Part shown: positions 1-6,974 of the stretch, piece after piece
Numbering within the stretch: position 1 is the stretch's first letter
Layout: each line of letters opens with the position of its first letter
Assembly: GCA_900551145.1 (NCBI GenBank)
Contig: URUQ01000019.1
Location: forward strand, 1-14,371
Direction of reading: 5' to 3'
DNA from: an uncultured Eubacteriales bacterium
GTDB taxonomy: Bacteria; Bacillota; Clostridia; Christensenellales; CAG-917
Length of the DNA: 14,371 bases
Program-made: the position numbers and the translations under genes
The notes under the pieces: model-generated
Databases searched by the model: none
The model's input: only the letters and a program-made list of their open reading frames with translations
Told to the model about the DNA's origin: nothing

Positions 1-1
1 C

Positions 2-22
2 ATAAAATTTAACAAATTTTAT
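2..22. repeat. AT-rich perfect inverted repeat at contig edge
   Basis: Arms ATAAAATTT (2-10) and AAATTTTAT (14-22) are perfect complements around a 3-base centre. A TTGACA on the opposite strand (34-39) lies close by, so this could be an operator for a gene leaving the window to the left. No good -10 box is visible, so this is a guess. In AT-rich DNA such a palindrome can also arise by chance. Confidence 0.3.
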
Positions 23-122
23 ATCAAAAACGCTGTCAACCACAGGTTGCCTCGGTCGCGAAATAATGACGAAAAATCCCTAATTTCGAAGAGGAATATA
101 TAGTTATAACATATATATAGTA

Positions 123-142
123 ATAGATATATCCATATCTAT
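123..142. repeat. AT-rich inverted repeat
   Basis: ATAGATAT (123-130) and ATATCTAT (135-142) form an 8-bp perfect stem with a 4-base loop, inside a very AT-rich patch (about 95-148). There is no attached T-run and no recognisable role. It may be a protein-binding site or the remains of an intergenic repeat. Confidence 0.3.
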
Positions 143-252
143 ATTGTAATGCGGCGACATAGGGCGATTGCGGTGTGTGATCGGGGGTGAAAAAGAGCGG
201 AAACACAAATTATGCATAAAAATAAAATTTTTCAAAATTGAAAAAAAAATAG

Positions 253-281
253 TTTACAGATTGGCAATCTGCACTTATAAT
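253..281 (+). promoter_or_regulatory. SigA-type promoter of the opp operon with palindromic spacer
   Basis: The -35 box TTTACA (253-258, 5 of 6 consensus bases) and -10 box TATAAT (276-281, perfect) are separated by exactly 17 bp. An A-rich tract just upstream (241-249) could act as an UP element. The perfect palindrome CAGATTG-G-CAATCTG (257-271) overlaps the last two bases of the -35 box and fills most of the spacer. That is where a repressor would block RNA polymerase, so this is a candidate operator; the regulator is unknown. Transcription would start near 288, giving a leader of about 155 bases before oppA. Confidence 0.75.
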
Positions 282-358
282 ATGAACATCACAAGAGATT
301 GAAATTTTGTGTAAACCTATGCACTATACATCAAATGCTTGATTAAAAGCAAGCGAAA

Positions 359-386
359 TCGCAAAAAAGTTTTTACAATTTTGCGA
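359..386 (+). promoter_or_regulatory. Stem-loop in the oppA leader
   Basis: TCGCAAAA (359-366) and TTTTGCGA (379-386) form an 8-bp perfect stem with a 12-base loop in the 5' untranslated leader, about 45 bases before the oppA ribosome binding site. No T-run follows, so it is not a terminator. A role in mRNA stability or as an operator half-site is possible but unsupported. No known riboswitch class is recognised. Confidence 0.4.
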
Positions 387-443
387 AACAAAAATTAGCA
401 ACAACTCACAATACAACAAAAACATAAAATGGAGGTAGCAACA

Positions 444-2546
444 ATGAAGCAAAGAAAGGTAATTGCGATTTTGGCAATGGTTTTGGTTCTTGTATTGGCA
501 ATCGGCTTGTTCGCGGCTTGCAATAAGGAAACGAACGATACTATTGTCATCGGCAGCACAACCGAACTTAGCGGCGATTTCCGTTGGCCCGGTTTGGGAG
601 GCAGTTCGGCAGGTGCGTCGGATCAAGATATCGCTAAGCTTACGACGGGATATTCCACGATGGATTCCGATCGTTACGGCAAGTACGTTTGGAATCAAAC
701 GTCAGTAAAATCTCATAGCGAAGAAGAAACAAAAGACGGAACCTATCTTATCACCATCGAAATCAACCCAGGCTTGACGATGAGCAACGGTGAAGAGGTC
801 AAGGCAGCCAACTATCTTGCGTATATCCTTGCGATGAGCACGGCTGTGAGCAAAGAAGGCGTCAACTACAATACAGCAGGACAAAGCTACGTCGGATATG
901 CTGATTATGCGAAATACGTCGGAACGGAAGGCACCGGCACCAAAGAATTCAAGGGTGTAAGACTTCTCGGCGACTACAAGTTCTCTTTGGAAGTTTCTTC
1001 CGAGTATTATCCTTACTATTATGCGGATACGTACGGCGCGGTTTCTCCTTATGACCTTAAGCTCGTCTTTGGCGACGGCATCAGCGTAAAGGATGACGGC
1101 AACGGCGCATATCTCGATGGCAACTGGTTTGAGAAACAAGACGGTAAATACGTGAAAGCAGCTCACCTCAAGTCTGCACGTTACGACACGACCAAGTATG
1201 CTTATACGGGTGCATATACTGTGTCAAACTGGAACGAAACCTCAAAAGAAGCGACTTTGAAACTCAACTCCAACTTCAAAGGCACGTTTGATAAACAACT
1301 TCCGTCTATCCCGACCATCGTTTATAAGAAAGTCGTTGCGGCAACTCAAATCAACGACCTCAAGTCCGGCGGTGTAGACATCATCATGGGTCTTACGGGC
1401 GGAGATGAAGTCAATGCGGCACTTGCAGCGGTAAACGGCGGCGGTTTCAGTGAAACTCACTATGACAGAGCAGGTTACGGCAAACTTCAATTCGATGGCG
1501 ACTTCAGTCCCACGATGTTCAAAGAAGTAAGACAAGCAGTTGCTTATTGCTTTGACAGAACGGAATTTGCAAACACGTTCTGCGGTGGTTACGGCGCAGT
1601 TGTGTCGGCTCCTTATTCTGTAAACTTCGATGCGGTTAACACTCTCGGCAAAGGACTTACAGATGCTCTCAATGAATATGCATCTTCTCTCGAGAACGCA
1701 AAGAATGCTCTCGTTGCAGGCGGTTGGACTTACAACAGCAAGGGCGAGAATTTGGGTGCAAACTGGGTCAAGGGTGAAGGCGTTGATTCAGTGAGATACA
1801 AAAAGCTTGCTGCAAACGAATATGGTGTTGACGACATAAATAAAACTTACGCAGGCGTCACCAGTGAAGGCGTTAATTACAAGACTGTCAAAGTGGGCGA
1901 TGACTATTATATGCCGCTTGTAATCAATTGGTTCAGCTCTGACAATAACCCTGTTTCTGCATTGCTCACAACAAGCCTTAAAGAGGCACAAATCACCAAG
2001 GATGCCGGTATCCTTATCACCAAGACGGAAGGCAGTTTTACGAGTTTGCTAGGTGAAGTCTATCGTGACGGAGATTATGGCTACAGCGGAGTTCCTACGT
2101 ATGGAATGTTCAACCTTGCAACAGGTTGGAACAGCTCGCTTTACGACTATTCGTATAACTGGATTGATAAGAGCAACGCGGAAATGTACGAAGCATTTTT
2201 TGGCTACAGTTCAAATAAACTTTCCGATGAATACGACGCAGAATTCTCTTGGTGGGATGAGGCAAATCAAGGTTTGACCTATGACCAAGCAAAAGCAAAG
2301 AGCGGTGGCAAACTCGGCATGAACTATATCTCGTTCGCAATGGTTTACAGTGTAGACCCCGGCGATACCGCTGAATACAATAAGTGGTTCAAAGAATACA
2401 TGGTAAGATGGAACGAACTTCTTCCCGATATCCCGCTTTACAGCAACATCTACTACGATGTATACAACAGCAACAAGCTCTCCGGACTCAAAACCGGTCC
2501 GTTCTGGGGCGCAGCAGAAGAACTTATCTATCAAAAACTTAAGTAA
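444..2546 (+). CDS. oppA: Peptide ABC transporter substrate-binding lipoprotein (OppA-like, SBP family 5)
   Basis: This is the extracytoplasmic receptor that would capture peptides and deliver them to the OppBC channel. The chosen start at 444 has GGAGG at 431-435, 8 bases upstream; an ATG at 429 overlaps that site and is unlikely. The product is 700 aa. Residues 1-26 are a lipoprotein signal: positive N-terminus (KQRK), hydrophobic core, and lipobox LFAAC with Cys26 as the lipidated residue. The mature part reads like SBP family 5, with a GAYTV-NW strand motif near residue 260 and a C-terminal region ending in a YSNIYYDVYNS-type segment. It is longer than the roughly 540 aa usual for OppA. 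Family 5 also includes dipeptide and nickel receptors, so peptide binding is inferred from the two-permease, two-ATPase operon. It is the first and probably most highly expressed gene of the operon. Confidence 0.88.
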   Translation: MKQRKVIAILAMVLVLVLAIGLFAACNKETNDTIVIGSTTELSGDFRWPGLGGSSAGASDQDIAKLTTGYSTMDSDRYGKYVWNQTSVKSHSEEETKDGTYLITIEINPGLTMSNGEEVKAANYLAYILAMSTAVSKEGVNYNTAGQSYVGYADYAKYVGTEGTGTKEFKGVRLLGDYKFSLEVSSEYYPYYYADTYGAVSPYDLKLVFGDGISVKDDGNGAYLDGNWFEKQDGKYVKAAHLKSARYDTTKYAYTGAYTVSNWNETSKEATLKLNSNFKGTFDKQLPSIPTIVYKKVVAATQINDLKSGGVDIIMGLTGGDEVNAALAAVNGGGFSETHYDRAGYGKLQFDGDFSPTMFKEVRQAVAYCFDRTEFANTFCGGYGAVVSAPYSVNFDAVNTLGKGLTDALNEYASSLENAKNALVAGGWTYNSKGENLGANWVKGEGVDSVRYKKLAANEYGVDDINKTYAGVTSEGVNYKTVKVGDDYYMPLVINWFSSDNNPVSALLTTSLKEAQITKDAGILITKTEGSFTSLLGEVYRDGDYGYSGVPTYGMFNLATGWNSSLYDYSYNWIDKSNAEMYEAFFGYSSNKLSDEYDAEFSWWDEANQGLTYDQAKAKSGGKLGMNYISFAMVYSVDPGDTAEYNKWFKEYMVRWNELLPDIPLYSNIYYDVYNSNKLSGLKTGPFWGAAEELIYQKLK

Positions 2547-2574
2547 TTGATTTTCCCTTGATGGGGAAAACGGT

Positions 2575-2603
2575 GCGACATAGGGCATATCGCCCTATGT
2601 CGC
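2575..2603 (+). terminator. Strong hairpin after oppA (attenuator or mRNA 3'-end stabiliser)
   Basis: GCGACATAGGGC (2575-2586) and GCCCTATGTCGC (2592-2603) form a perfect 12-bp stem with a 5-base loop, 28 bases after the oppA stop codon. The nearest T-run (2624-2629) is about 20 bases beyond the stem, so this is not a textbook intrinsic terminator. A hairpin between a binding-protein gene and its permease genes commonly keeps the receptor mRNA in excess. That role is inferred here. Confidence 0.55.
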
Positions 2604-2605
2604 GT

Positions 2606-2699
2606 CGGTAAAAACGTTTATTATTTTTTCGTGTCGACGCGTTCTACGAGAAAAGGGATGCGGTTTTTTGTTTAATTGGAATAGTAAACGTTTTTACCG
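2606..2699. repeat. Long inverted repeat in the oppA-oppB gap
   Basis: CGGTAAAAACGTTTA (2606-2620) and TAAACGTTTTTACCG (2685-2699) are perfect 15-base inverted arms, extendable inwards by several pairs including G-U. Both contain the palindrome AAACGTTT, whose central CG resembles LacI/GalR-type operators. The gap also holds an imperfect direct repeat: GTGTCGACGC...GAGAAAAGG (2631-2656) and GTGTTGACGC...GAGAAAAGG (2699-2723). The second copy supplies the oppB ribosome binding region, so a duplication of the oppB leader is plausible. No clear promoter is seen in this gap. Confidence 0.5.
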
Positions 2700-2731
2700 T
2701 GTTGACGCAAATAAGAGAAAAGGAGTGAGAT

Positions 2732-3781
2732 ATGGGAAAGTACCTTGTAAAAAGATTCATATACTTATTGGTAGTTTTTATAATGCTATCGTTGTTTATG
2801 TATCTCATATATGACGCAATACCCTTTGACAGAGCGAGATATCTCTCCGAACAGCAAAAGAATCAGTTCATAAAGGATCCCGATGGCCCCGCAAAACTCG
2901 AGGCGCTTTATCACGAGTACAGAGTGGAGCTCGGCTACGAGGATAGAGACGGCAATGAGATAAACGTTATGCAGCGTTGGCTTGCTTGGCTCGGCATTAT
3001 GCCTATTGACGGTGAGTTCAGAGGCGTTCTTCAAGGCGAATTCGGCAATAGTTACGGAGCGGTCGTAAAGCCGGTTATGGAAGTTATCAAAGAGCCTATG
3101 AAGACTACTATTTGGATAAACATTATTGCAACCGTGTTGGCTCTCGGCATAACGATACCGCTCGGCATTTTCTGCGCAGTTAAAAAAGGTTCGAAAAGAG
3201 ACACCTTGATTCAGGTGGGAAGCATTATCGGCTATAGTTTGCCGACGTTCATTATTGCAATTTTGTTTATCTTCTTGTTTGCAATACTTCTTCCCGTATT
3301 CCCCGTTTCGGGCATGAACACTCCCGGCAGTCCTTATACGGGAATTATGGCGATTCTCGACAGGCTCTACTATATGTGCTTGCCGCTTATCGTAATGACG
3401 TTCTGCTCGCTTGGAGGCATGACGAGATTCGTTCGCGCGTCTATGATCGAAGCTCTCAGCATGGACTGCATAAGAACTGCAAGAGCAAAAGGTCTCAAAG
3501 AAAGGACGGTCATCTATTCTCACGCATGGAGAAACGCGCTTATTCCTATCGTAACGCTCGTTATCGGATGGTTCTTGGGCATTTTCTCAGGCTCCGTTAT
3601 GATAGAGCAAATGTTTGAAATCAACGGTATGGGCAGGGTTTATATCCAGGCGCTCACGTCCAACGACAACAACGTCGTGCTTACGTTGCAGATGTTCTAC
3701 GTGTTCATCGCCCTTATCGGAAATCTAATCATCGATATACTTTACGGTATTATCGACCCGCGTATCCGCGTCAATAAATAG
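2732..3781 (+). CDS. oppB: Peptide ABC transporter permease OppB
   Basis: One of two membrane subunits forming the translocation channel. The start at 2732 has AGGAG (2721-2725) 6 bases upstream. The 349 aa show a first membrane helix at about 9-28, an outward-facing loop at about 30-125 with the GEFGNSY motif typical of OppB/DppB (102-108), and further helices at about 127-150, 163-190, 213-228, 271-292 and 318-340. The EAA cytoplasmic loop, which couples to the ATPases, lies at 240-273 and includes IRTARAKGL. The C-terminal DPRIR is characteristic of the family. Length and motifs are normal apart from a slightly long first loop. The stop codon at 3779-3781 overlaps the oppC ribosome binding site (AGGAGG at 3780-3785), so the two genes are tightly coupled. 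Confidence 0.93.
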   Translation: MGKYLVKRFIYLLVVFIMLSLFMYLIYDAIPFDRARYLSEQQKNQFIKDPDGPAKLEALYHEYRVELGYEDRDGNEINVMQRWLAWLGIMPIDGEFRGVLQGEFGNSYGAVVKPVMEVIKEPMKTTIWINIIATVLALGITIPLGIFCAVKKGSKRDTLIQVGSIIGYSLPTFIIAILFIFLFAILLPVFPVSGMNTPGSPYTGIMAILDRLYYMCLPLIVMTFCSLGGMTRFVRASMIEALSMDCIRTARAKGLKERTVIYSHAWRNALIPIVTLVIGWFLGIFSGSVMIEQMFEINGMGRVYIQALTSNDNNVVLTLQMFYVFIALIGNLIIDILYGIIDPRIRVNK

Positions 3782-3790
3782 GAGGTAATT

Positions 3791-5944
3791 ATGGATAATA
3801 ATATGGATAATAACAAGTTGAACGAATCCGTTGAGTCCAACGGATGCGTTGAATCCGTTGAAGACGTCAATGAGTCCGTTGAATCCGATGAGTCCGTTGA
3901 ATCTGTCGAATCTCAGGAATCCACCGAATCTGTAGAAAGCGTAGAAAACGCGGAATCCGAAGAAGCAGAAAAATCCGAAGAATCTCCTAACAAAGCAAAA
4001 GTTTTCTTTAAGAAAATAGGCGACGGTTTTGCCGTTGCGGGAAAAACGCTTTGGAGATGGACAAAGAGAACGTTAAGAGGCCCGAGCAAAGACGCCGCAG
4101 ACGTTTTAAGCGTCGAGGCGATTACAAGCCCCGGAAAAGAAATCGTCAAAAATTTCTTTTCGCATAAGCTTGCAATCGTTGCGCTTTGCGTGTTGTTTAT
4201 AATGTTCTTCCTTGCACTCTTCGGACCGTTGATTTGGCCTATGGACGTCAACTATACGCAAGGCATGCACAAGAACTTGTCTCCGGGATATAATTTCACC
4301 AAAGTTCCGTCCTCTATATCCAAAAATATAAAGGATATCACTTCGTTCAGCTATTTCTCGGTCGGTTTAAGTCAAGACGGCAAAGTTGCGGTTTGGGGCA
4401 ATACCAAAATTCCCAATTCACCTACAAAAGTGAATTTGAAAGATATTCCCGACAGTGTGAAGAACAACAAGGTTCTCTTTGCCACAGCAGGATACGACCA
4501 CGCTATTGCGATTACCGAAAACGGAGAAGTCGTAGGATGGGGTGAGTTTAACAACGCACAATACGGCGACAAAGGTTCTTTGTACGGCGCAAGTACGGTT
4601 ATCAATATGCCGCTTGAACTTCAACACGGCCGTTTGGCAGACGTGAACAACGTCCAGCAACTTGCTTGCGGATATCAAGTTACCGCTATCGTCATGAAAG
4701 ACGGCACGGTCGTTGGTTGGGGCAACCAATCTTCGGGCGCAGGCAATATGCATGAACTGCTCGAACTCACCAACGTCGAAAAAGTCTGCTTTTTGCAAAG
4801 CAATGCCGTCGCATTGTTGAAAGACGGCACGGTTTGGTTTGGCAAAGCGGCGCAAAAATACACTGCGATAAAAGTTGACGGCGCAACTTACGATACGGCG
4901 GAGTATATGGCGAGCAATCGTGTAAAAGACATTGCCACAACAAATGCCGGCATTTTGGTGGCGTTTGAAAACGACAAATTCGGCGTAATGGGTATTGTCA
5001 GCGACGCAGTTGCCGCTCCGACGCTCGAAGAAGGCGAAAAAATCGTGAAAGTCGGCGCAGGTATCTCACATTTCACGATAACTACCGACAAAAACAGAGT
5101 TTACGCTTTCGGTACAGATTATTTCGGAGAGTCAAAAGGCTTTAAGGAAATAGACGAGGGCAGTACCGTTTTCACGGGGGCTTTCCAAAACTACGTTGTG
5201 AACAAAGACGGAAAGGTCACCGAAAAACAAGGCCTTAAAGGCTATTTGTTCGGAACGGACGATATGGGCAGAGATGTGTTCGTGCGTATCATTCACGGCG
5301 GACGCATGACGATGACTATCGGCGCGGTGGCTGTTATTATCGCATCGATTATAGGTATTATAATCGGTGTCGTGTCAGGCTATTTCGGCGGTTGGGTCGA
5401 TATCCTGTTGATGAGAGTTACCGAAGTGTTCGGCTCAATACCGTTCTTGCCGTTTGCAATTATTCTTTCTTCAGTGCTTGCAGGTAAGGCTATCACCGAA
5501 AACACGAGAATATTTATGATTATGGTCATACTCGGCTTGTTGTCTTGGACGGGGCTTGCTCGTATGGTTAGAGGTCAAGTTCTCGCAGAAAGAGAGAAAG
5601 AGTTCGTTACCGCCGCGAAAGCCATGGGCGTCAAGGAGAACCGTATTGCGTTTAAGCATATTTTGCCAAACGTAATATCCGTCATTATCGTTAATATGAC
5701 GTTGGACTTTGCAGGATGCATGCTTACAGAGGCATCGCTCTCCTACTTGGGATTCGGCGTAACGTTGCCCAGACCTACTTGGGGCAATATGCTTGACGGA
5801 TGCTTGAGCGAAATCGTTATGCAATCGTTCTGGTGGAGATGGCTATTCCCGGCATTATTCCTGTTGCTGACTACAATTTGTATCAACATAATAGGCGATA
5901 CGTTACGAGACGTGATGGATCCTAAGTCCAACAAAGACAGGTAA
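3791..5944 (+). CDS. oppC: Peptide ABC transporter permease OppC with acidic repeat tail and inserted RCC1-like propeller
   Basis: The second channel subunit, 717 aa against about 300 in the family. Residues 10-66 are a Glu/Ser/Val repeat (ESVES units), followed by a basic stretch at 68-105. The first membrane helix is at about 127-149. Residues about 182-480 contain seven repeats of the RCC1 type, each with a strand, a DGxV turn and a W/F-G step: DGKVAVWG (196-203), NGEVVGWG (244-251), DGTVVGWG (304-311), DGTVWFG (345-351), a degenerate unit near 378-401, NRVYAFG (435-441), and DGKVTEK (473-479). The normal permease resumes at FGTDDMGRDVF (487-497), with an EAA loop at about 605-627 (TAAKAMG...KHILPN) and GDTLRDVMDPK at 702-712. 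By known OppC topology the propeller faces outward. The start at 3791 is favoured by AGGAGG 5 bases upstream; a duplicated ATGGATAATAA at 3803 gives a weaker alternative. Substrate or OppA contact by the propeller is inferred only. Confidence 0.9.
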   Translation: MDNNMDNNKLNESVESNGCVESVEDVNESVESDESVESVESQESTESVESVENAESEEAEKSEESPNKAKVFFKKIGDGFAVAGKTLWRWTKRTLRGPSKDAADVLSVEAITSPGKEIVKNFFSHKLAIVALCVLFIMFFLALFGPLIWPMDVNYTQGMHKNLSPGYNFTKVPSSISKNIKDITSFSYFSVGLSQDGKVAVWGNTKIPNSPTKVNLKDIPDSVKNNKVLFATAGYDHAIAITENGEVVGWGEFNNAQYGDKGSLYGASTVINMPLELQHGRLADVNNVQQLACGYQVTAIVMKDGTVVGWGNQSSGAGNMHELLELTNVEKVCFLQSNAVALLKDGTVWFGKAAQKYTAIKVDGATYDTAEYMASNRVKDIATTNAGILVAFENDKFGVMGIVSDAVAAPTLEEGEKIVKVGAGISHFTITTDKNRVYAFGTDYFGESKGFKEIDEGSTVFTGAFQNYVVNKDGKVTEKQGLKGYLFGTDDMGRDVFVRIIHGGRMTMTIGAVAVIIASIIGIIIGVVSGYFGGWVDILLMRVTEVFGSIPFLPFAIILSSVLAGKAITENTRIFMIMVILGLLSWTGLARMVRGQVLAEREKEFVTAAKAMGVKENRIAFKHILPNVISVIIVNMTLDFAGCMLTEASLSYLGFGVTLPRPTWGNMLDGCLSEIVMQSFWWRWLFPALFLLLTTICINIIGDTLRDVMDPKSNKDR
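3824..3988 (+). repeat. Degenerate short-unit repeat encoding Glu-Ser-Val tail of OppC
   Basis: Variants of GAATCCGTTGA recur many times in frame, giving ESVE-type units in the cytoplasmic N-terminus of OppC. Copies range from identical to drifted (GAATCTGTCGA, GAATCTGTAGA), the pattern expected of repeat expansion followed by mutation. Copy number could vary between strains. Confidence 0.7.
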
Positions 5945-5957
5945 GGAGGTAAGTGAT

Positions 5958-6974
5958 ATGGCATTATTAGAAGTTAAAGATTTGCATACTTTCTTCCGTA
6001 CCAAGAAGGGCATCGTCAAAGCCGTAAACGGTGTTTCGTATTCGGTTGACGAAGGTCGCACGATAGGTATCGTCGGCGAGTCGGGTAGCGGCAAAAGCGT
6101 CGAAGCAATGAGCATTTTGCGATTGCTCGACGAAAACGGCTGGATTGACAGCGGTGAGATTTTGTTCGACGGAGAGGATATCACAAAAATCTCCGTGAAC
6201 GATATGTGCAAAATCAGAGGCAATAAGATATCAGTTATTTTCCAAGAGCCTATGACCAGCCTCAACCCCGTTTTCAACGTAAAACGCCAGCTTTGCGAGC
6301 CGTTTATGATTCACCAAGGGATGAAGAAAAAAGAGGCGACGAAGAAGGCTCTCGAGATGCTCGAGGCTGTTCAAATCCCCAATCCCGCGGCGGTTTTGAA
6401 ACAATATCCGCACCAACTTTCGGGCGGTATGCGTCAACGCGTTATGATCGCTATGGCGCTTGCCTGCAAGCCGAAAATCTTGATTGCGGACGAGCCGACA
6501 ACGGCACTCGACGTCACCATTCAGGCGCAGATTTTGCACTTGATGAACGAGCTTCAAAGAGAAAACGGTACTTCGATTATATTCATCACCCACGATTTGG
6601 GCGTCATCAACGAAATGGCGGACGACGTCGTGGTTATGTACTGCGGTCAGGTCGTGGAGCAGGCGCCCGCATCGGTGATTTTCACCGACTGCAAGCAAAG
6701 CCATCCGTACACCGAAGGACTTATGAATTCCATTCCGCGAATCGACGGCGAAAAGAATAAGCTCGAGCCTATTCCCGGCGTCGTCCCGCATCCGCTTGCG
6801 CTCCCAAAGGGTTGCAAATTTGCCCCGAGATGCAAGTATTGCACGCAAAAGTGCGTCGAAGAGGAACCTGAACTTGTTGAGGTCGCTCCCGGACAAAAAG
6901 TCAGATGTTTCTATCCCGAAAAGGAGGTAAGAAGAAGTGATGAACACCTCAAAGAAGTTGTTGAGTATAAATAA
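5958..6974 (+). CDS. oppD: Peptide ABC transporter ATP-binding protein OppD
   Basis: First ATPase subunit, 338 aa, normal length. AAGGAGG (5943-5949) lies 8 bases before the start and overlaps the oppC stop codon. All ABC elements are present: Walker A GESGSGKS (40-47), Q-loop Gln96 in FQEPMTSLNP, signature LSGGMRQ (154-160), Walker B ILIADEP (174-180) with catalytic Glu179, and switch His212 in THDLG. The C-terminal oligopeptide-transporter domain has GCKFAPRC and nearby cysteines (286, 292, 299, 317). Their spacing resembles the motif reported to hold a 4Fe-4S cluster in some OppD proteins; Cys295 is extra. OppD pairs with OppF to drive import. Its last 38 bases overlap oppF, suggesting coupled translation. 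Confidence 0.94.
   Translation: MALLEVKDLHTFFRTKKGIVKAVNGVSYSVDEGRTIGIVGESGSGKSVEAMSILRLLDENGWIDSGEILFDGEDITKISVNDMCKIRGNKISVIFQEPMTSLNPVFNVKRQLCEPFMIHQGMKKKEATKKALEMLEAVQIPNPAAVLKQYPHQLSGGMRQRVMIAMALACKPKILIADEPTTALDVTIQAQILHLMNELQRENGTSIIFITHDLGVINEMADDVVVMYCGQVVEQAPASVIFTDCKQSHPYTEGLMNSIPRIDGEKNKLEPIPGVVPHPLALPKGCKFAPRCKYCTQKCVEEEPELVEVAPGQKVRCFYPEKEVRRSDEHLKEVVEYK

Larger units (their letters stand above)
1..443. other. Upstream non-coding region of the opp operon
   Basis: No convincing gene is seen here. The stretch holds an AT-rich palindrome at the contig edge (2-22), an AT-rich hairpin sequence (123-142), a 15-base sequence at 154-168 that recurs inverted downstream of oppA (2589-2603), an A-rich tract (241-249), the oppA promoter (253-281), and a leader of about 155 bases with an 8-bp stem at 359-386. 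An open frame on the opposite strand (324-698) overlaps the oppA start and has no family resemblance, so it is not called. Confidence 0.6.

Noticed and set aside
2702..2734. TTGACG as the -35 box of an internal promoter for oppB
   Set aside because: The matching -10 position falls on the ribosome binding site and start codon of oppB.
2786..3523. 245-aa open frame on the - strand opposite oppB
   Set aside because: Overlaps a clear permease gene and has no recognisable features.
3824..3988. Short repeated units that at first glance look like a CRISPR or VNTR array
   Set aside because: Units are about 11 bases, in frame inside oppC, without spacers. They encode the Glu/Ser tail.
4334..5231. 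OppC as a chimera of two genes joined by misassembly
   Set aside because: The frame and codon style are continuous, the first membrane helix precedes the propeller, and the GTDxxGRD motif follows at the right place. Reads would settle it, but nothing in the sequence suggests a join.
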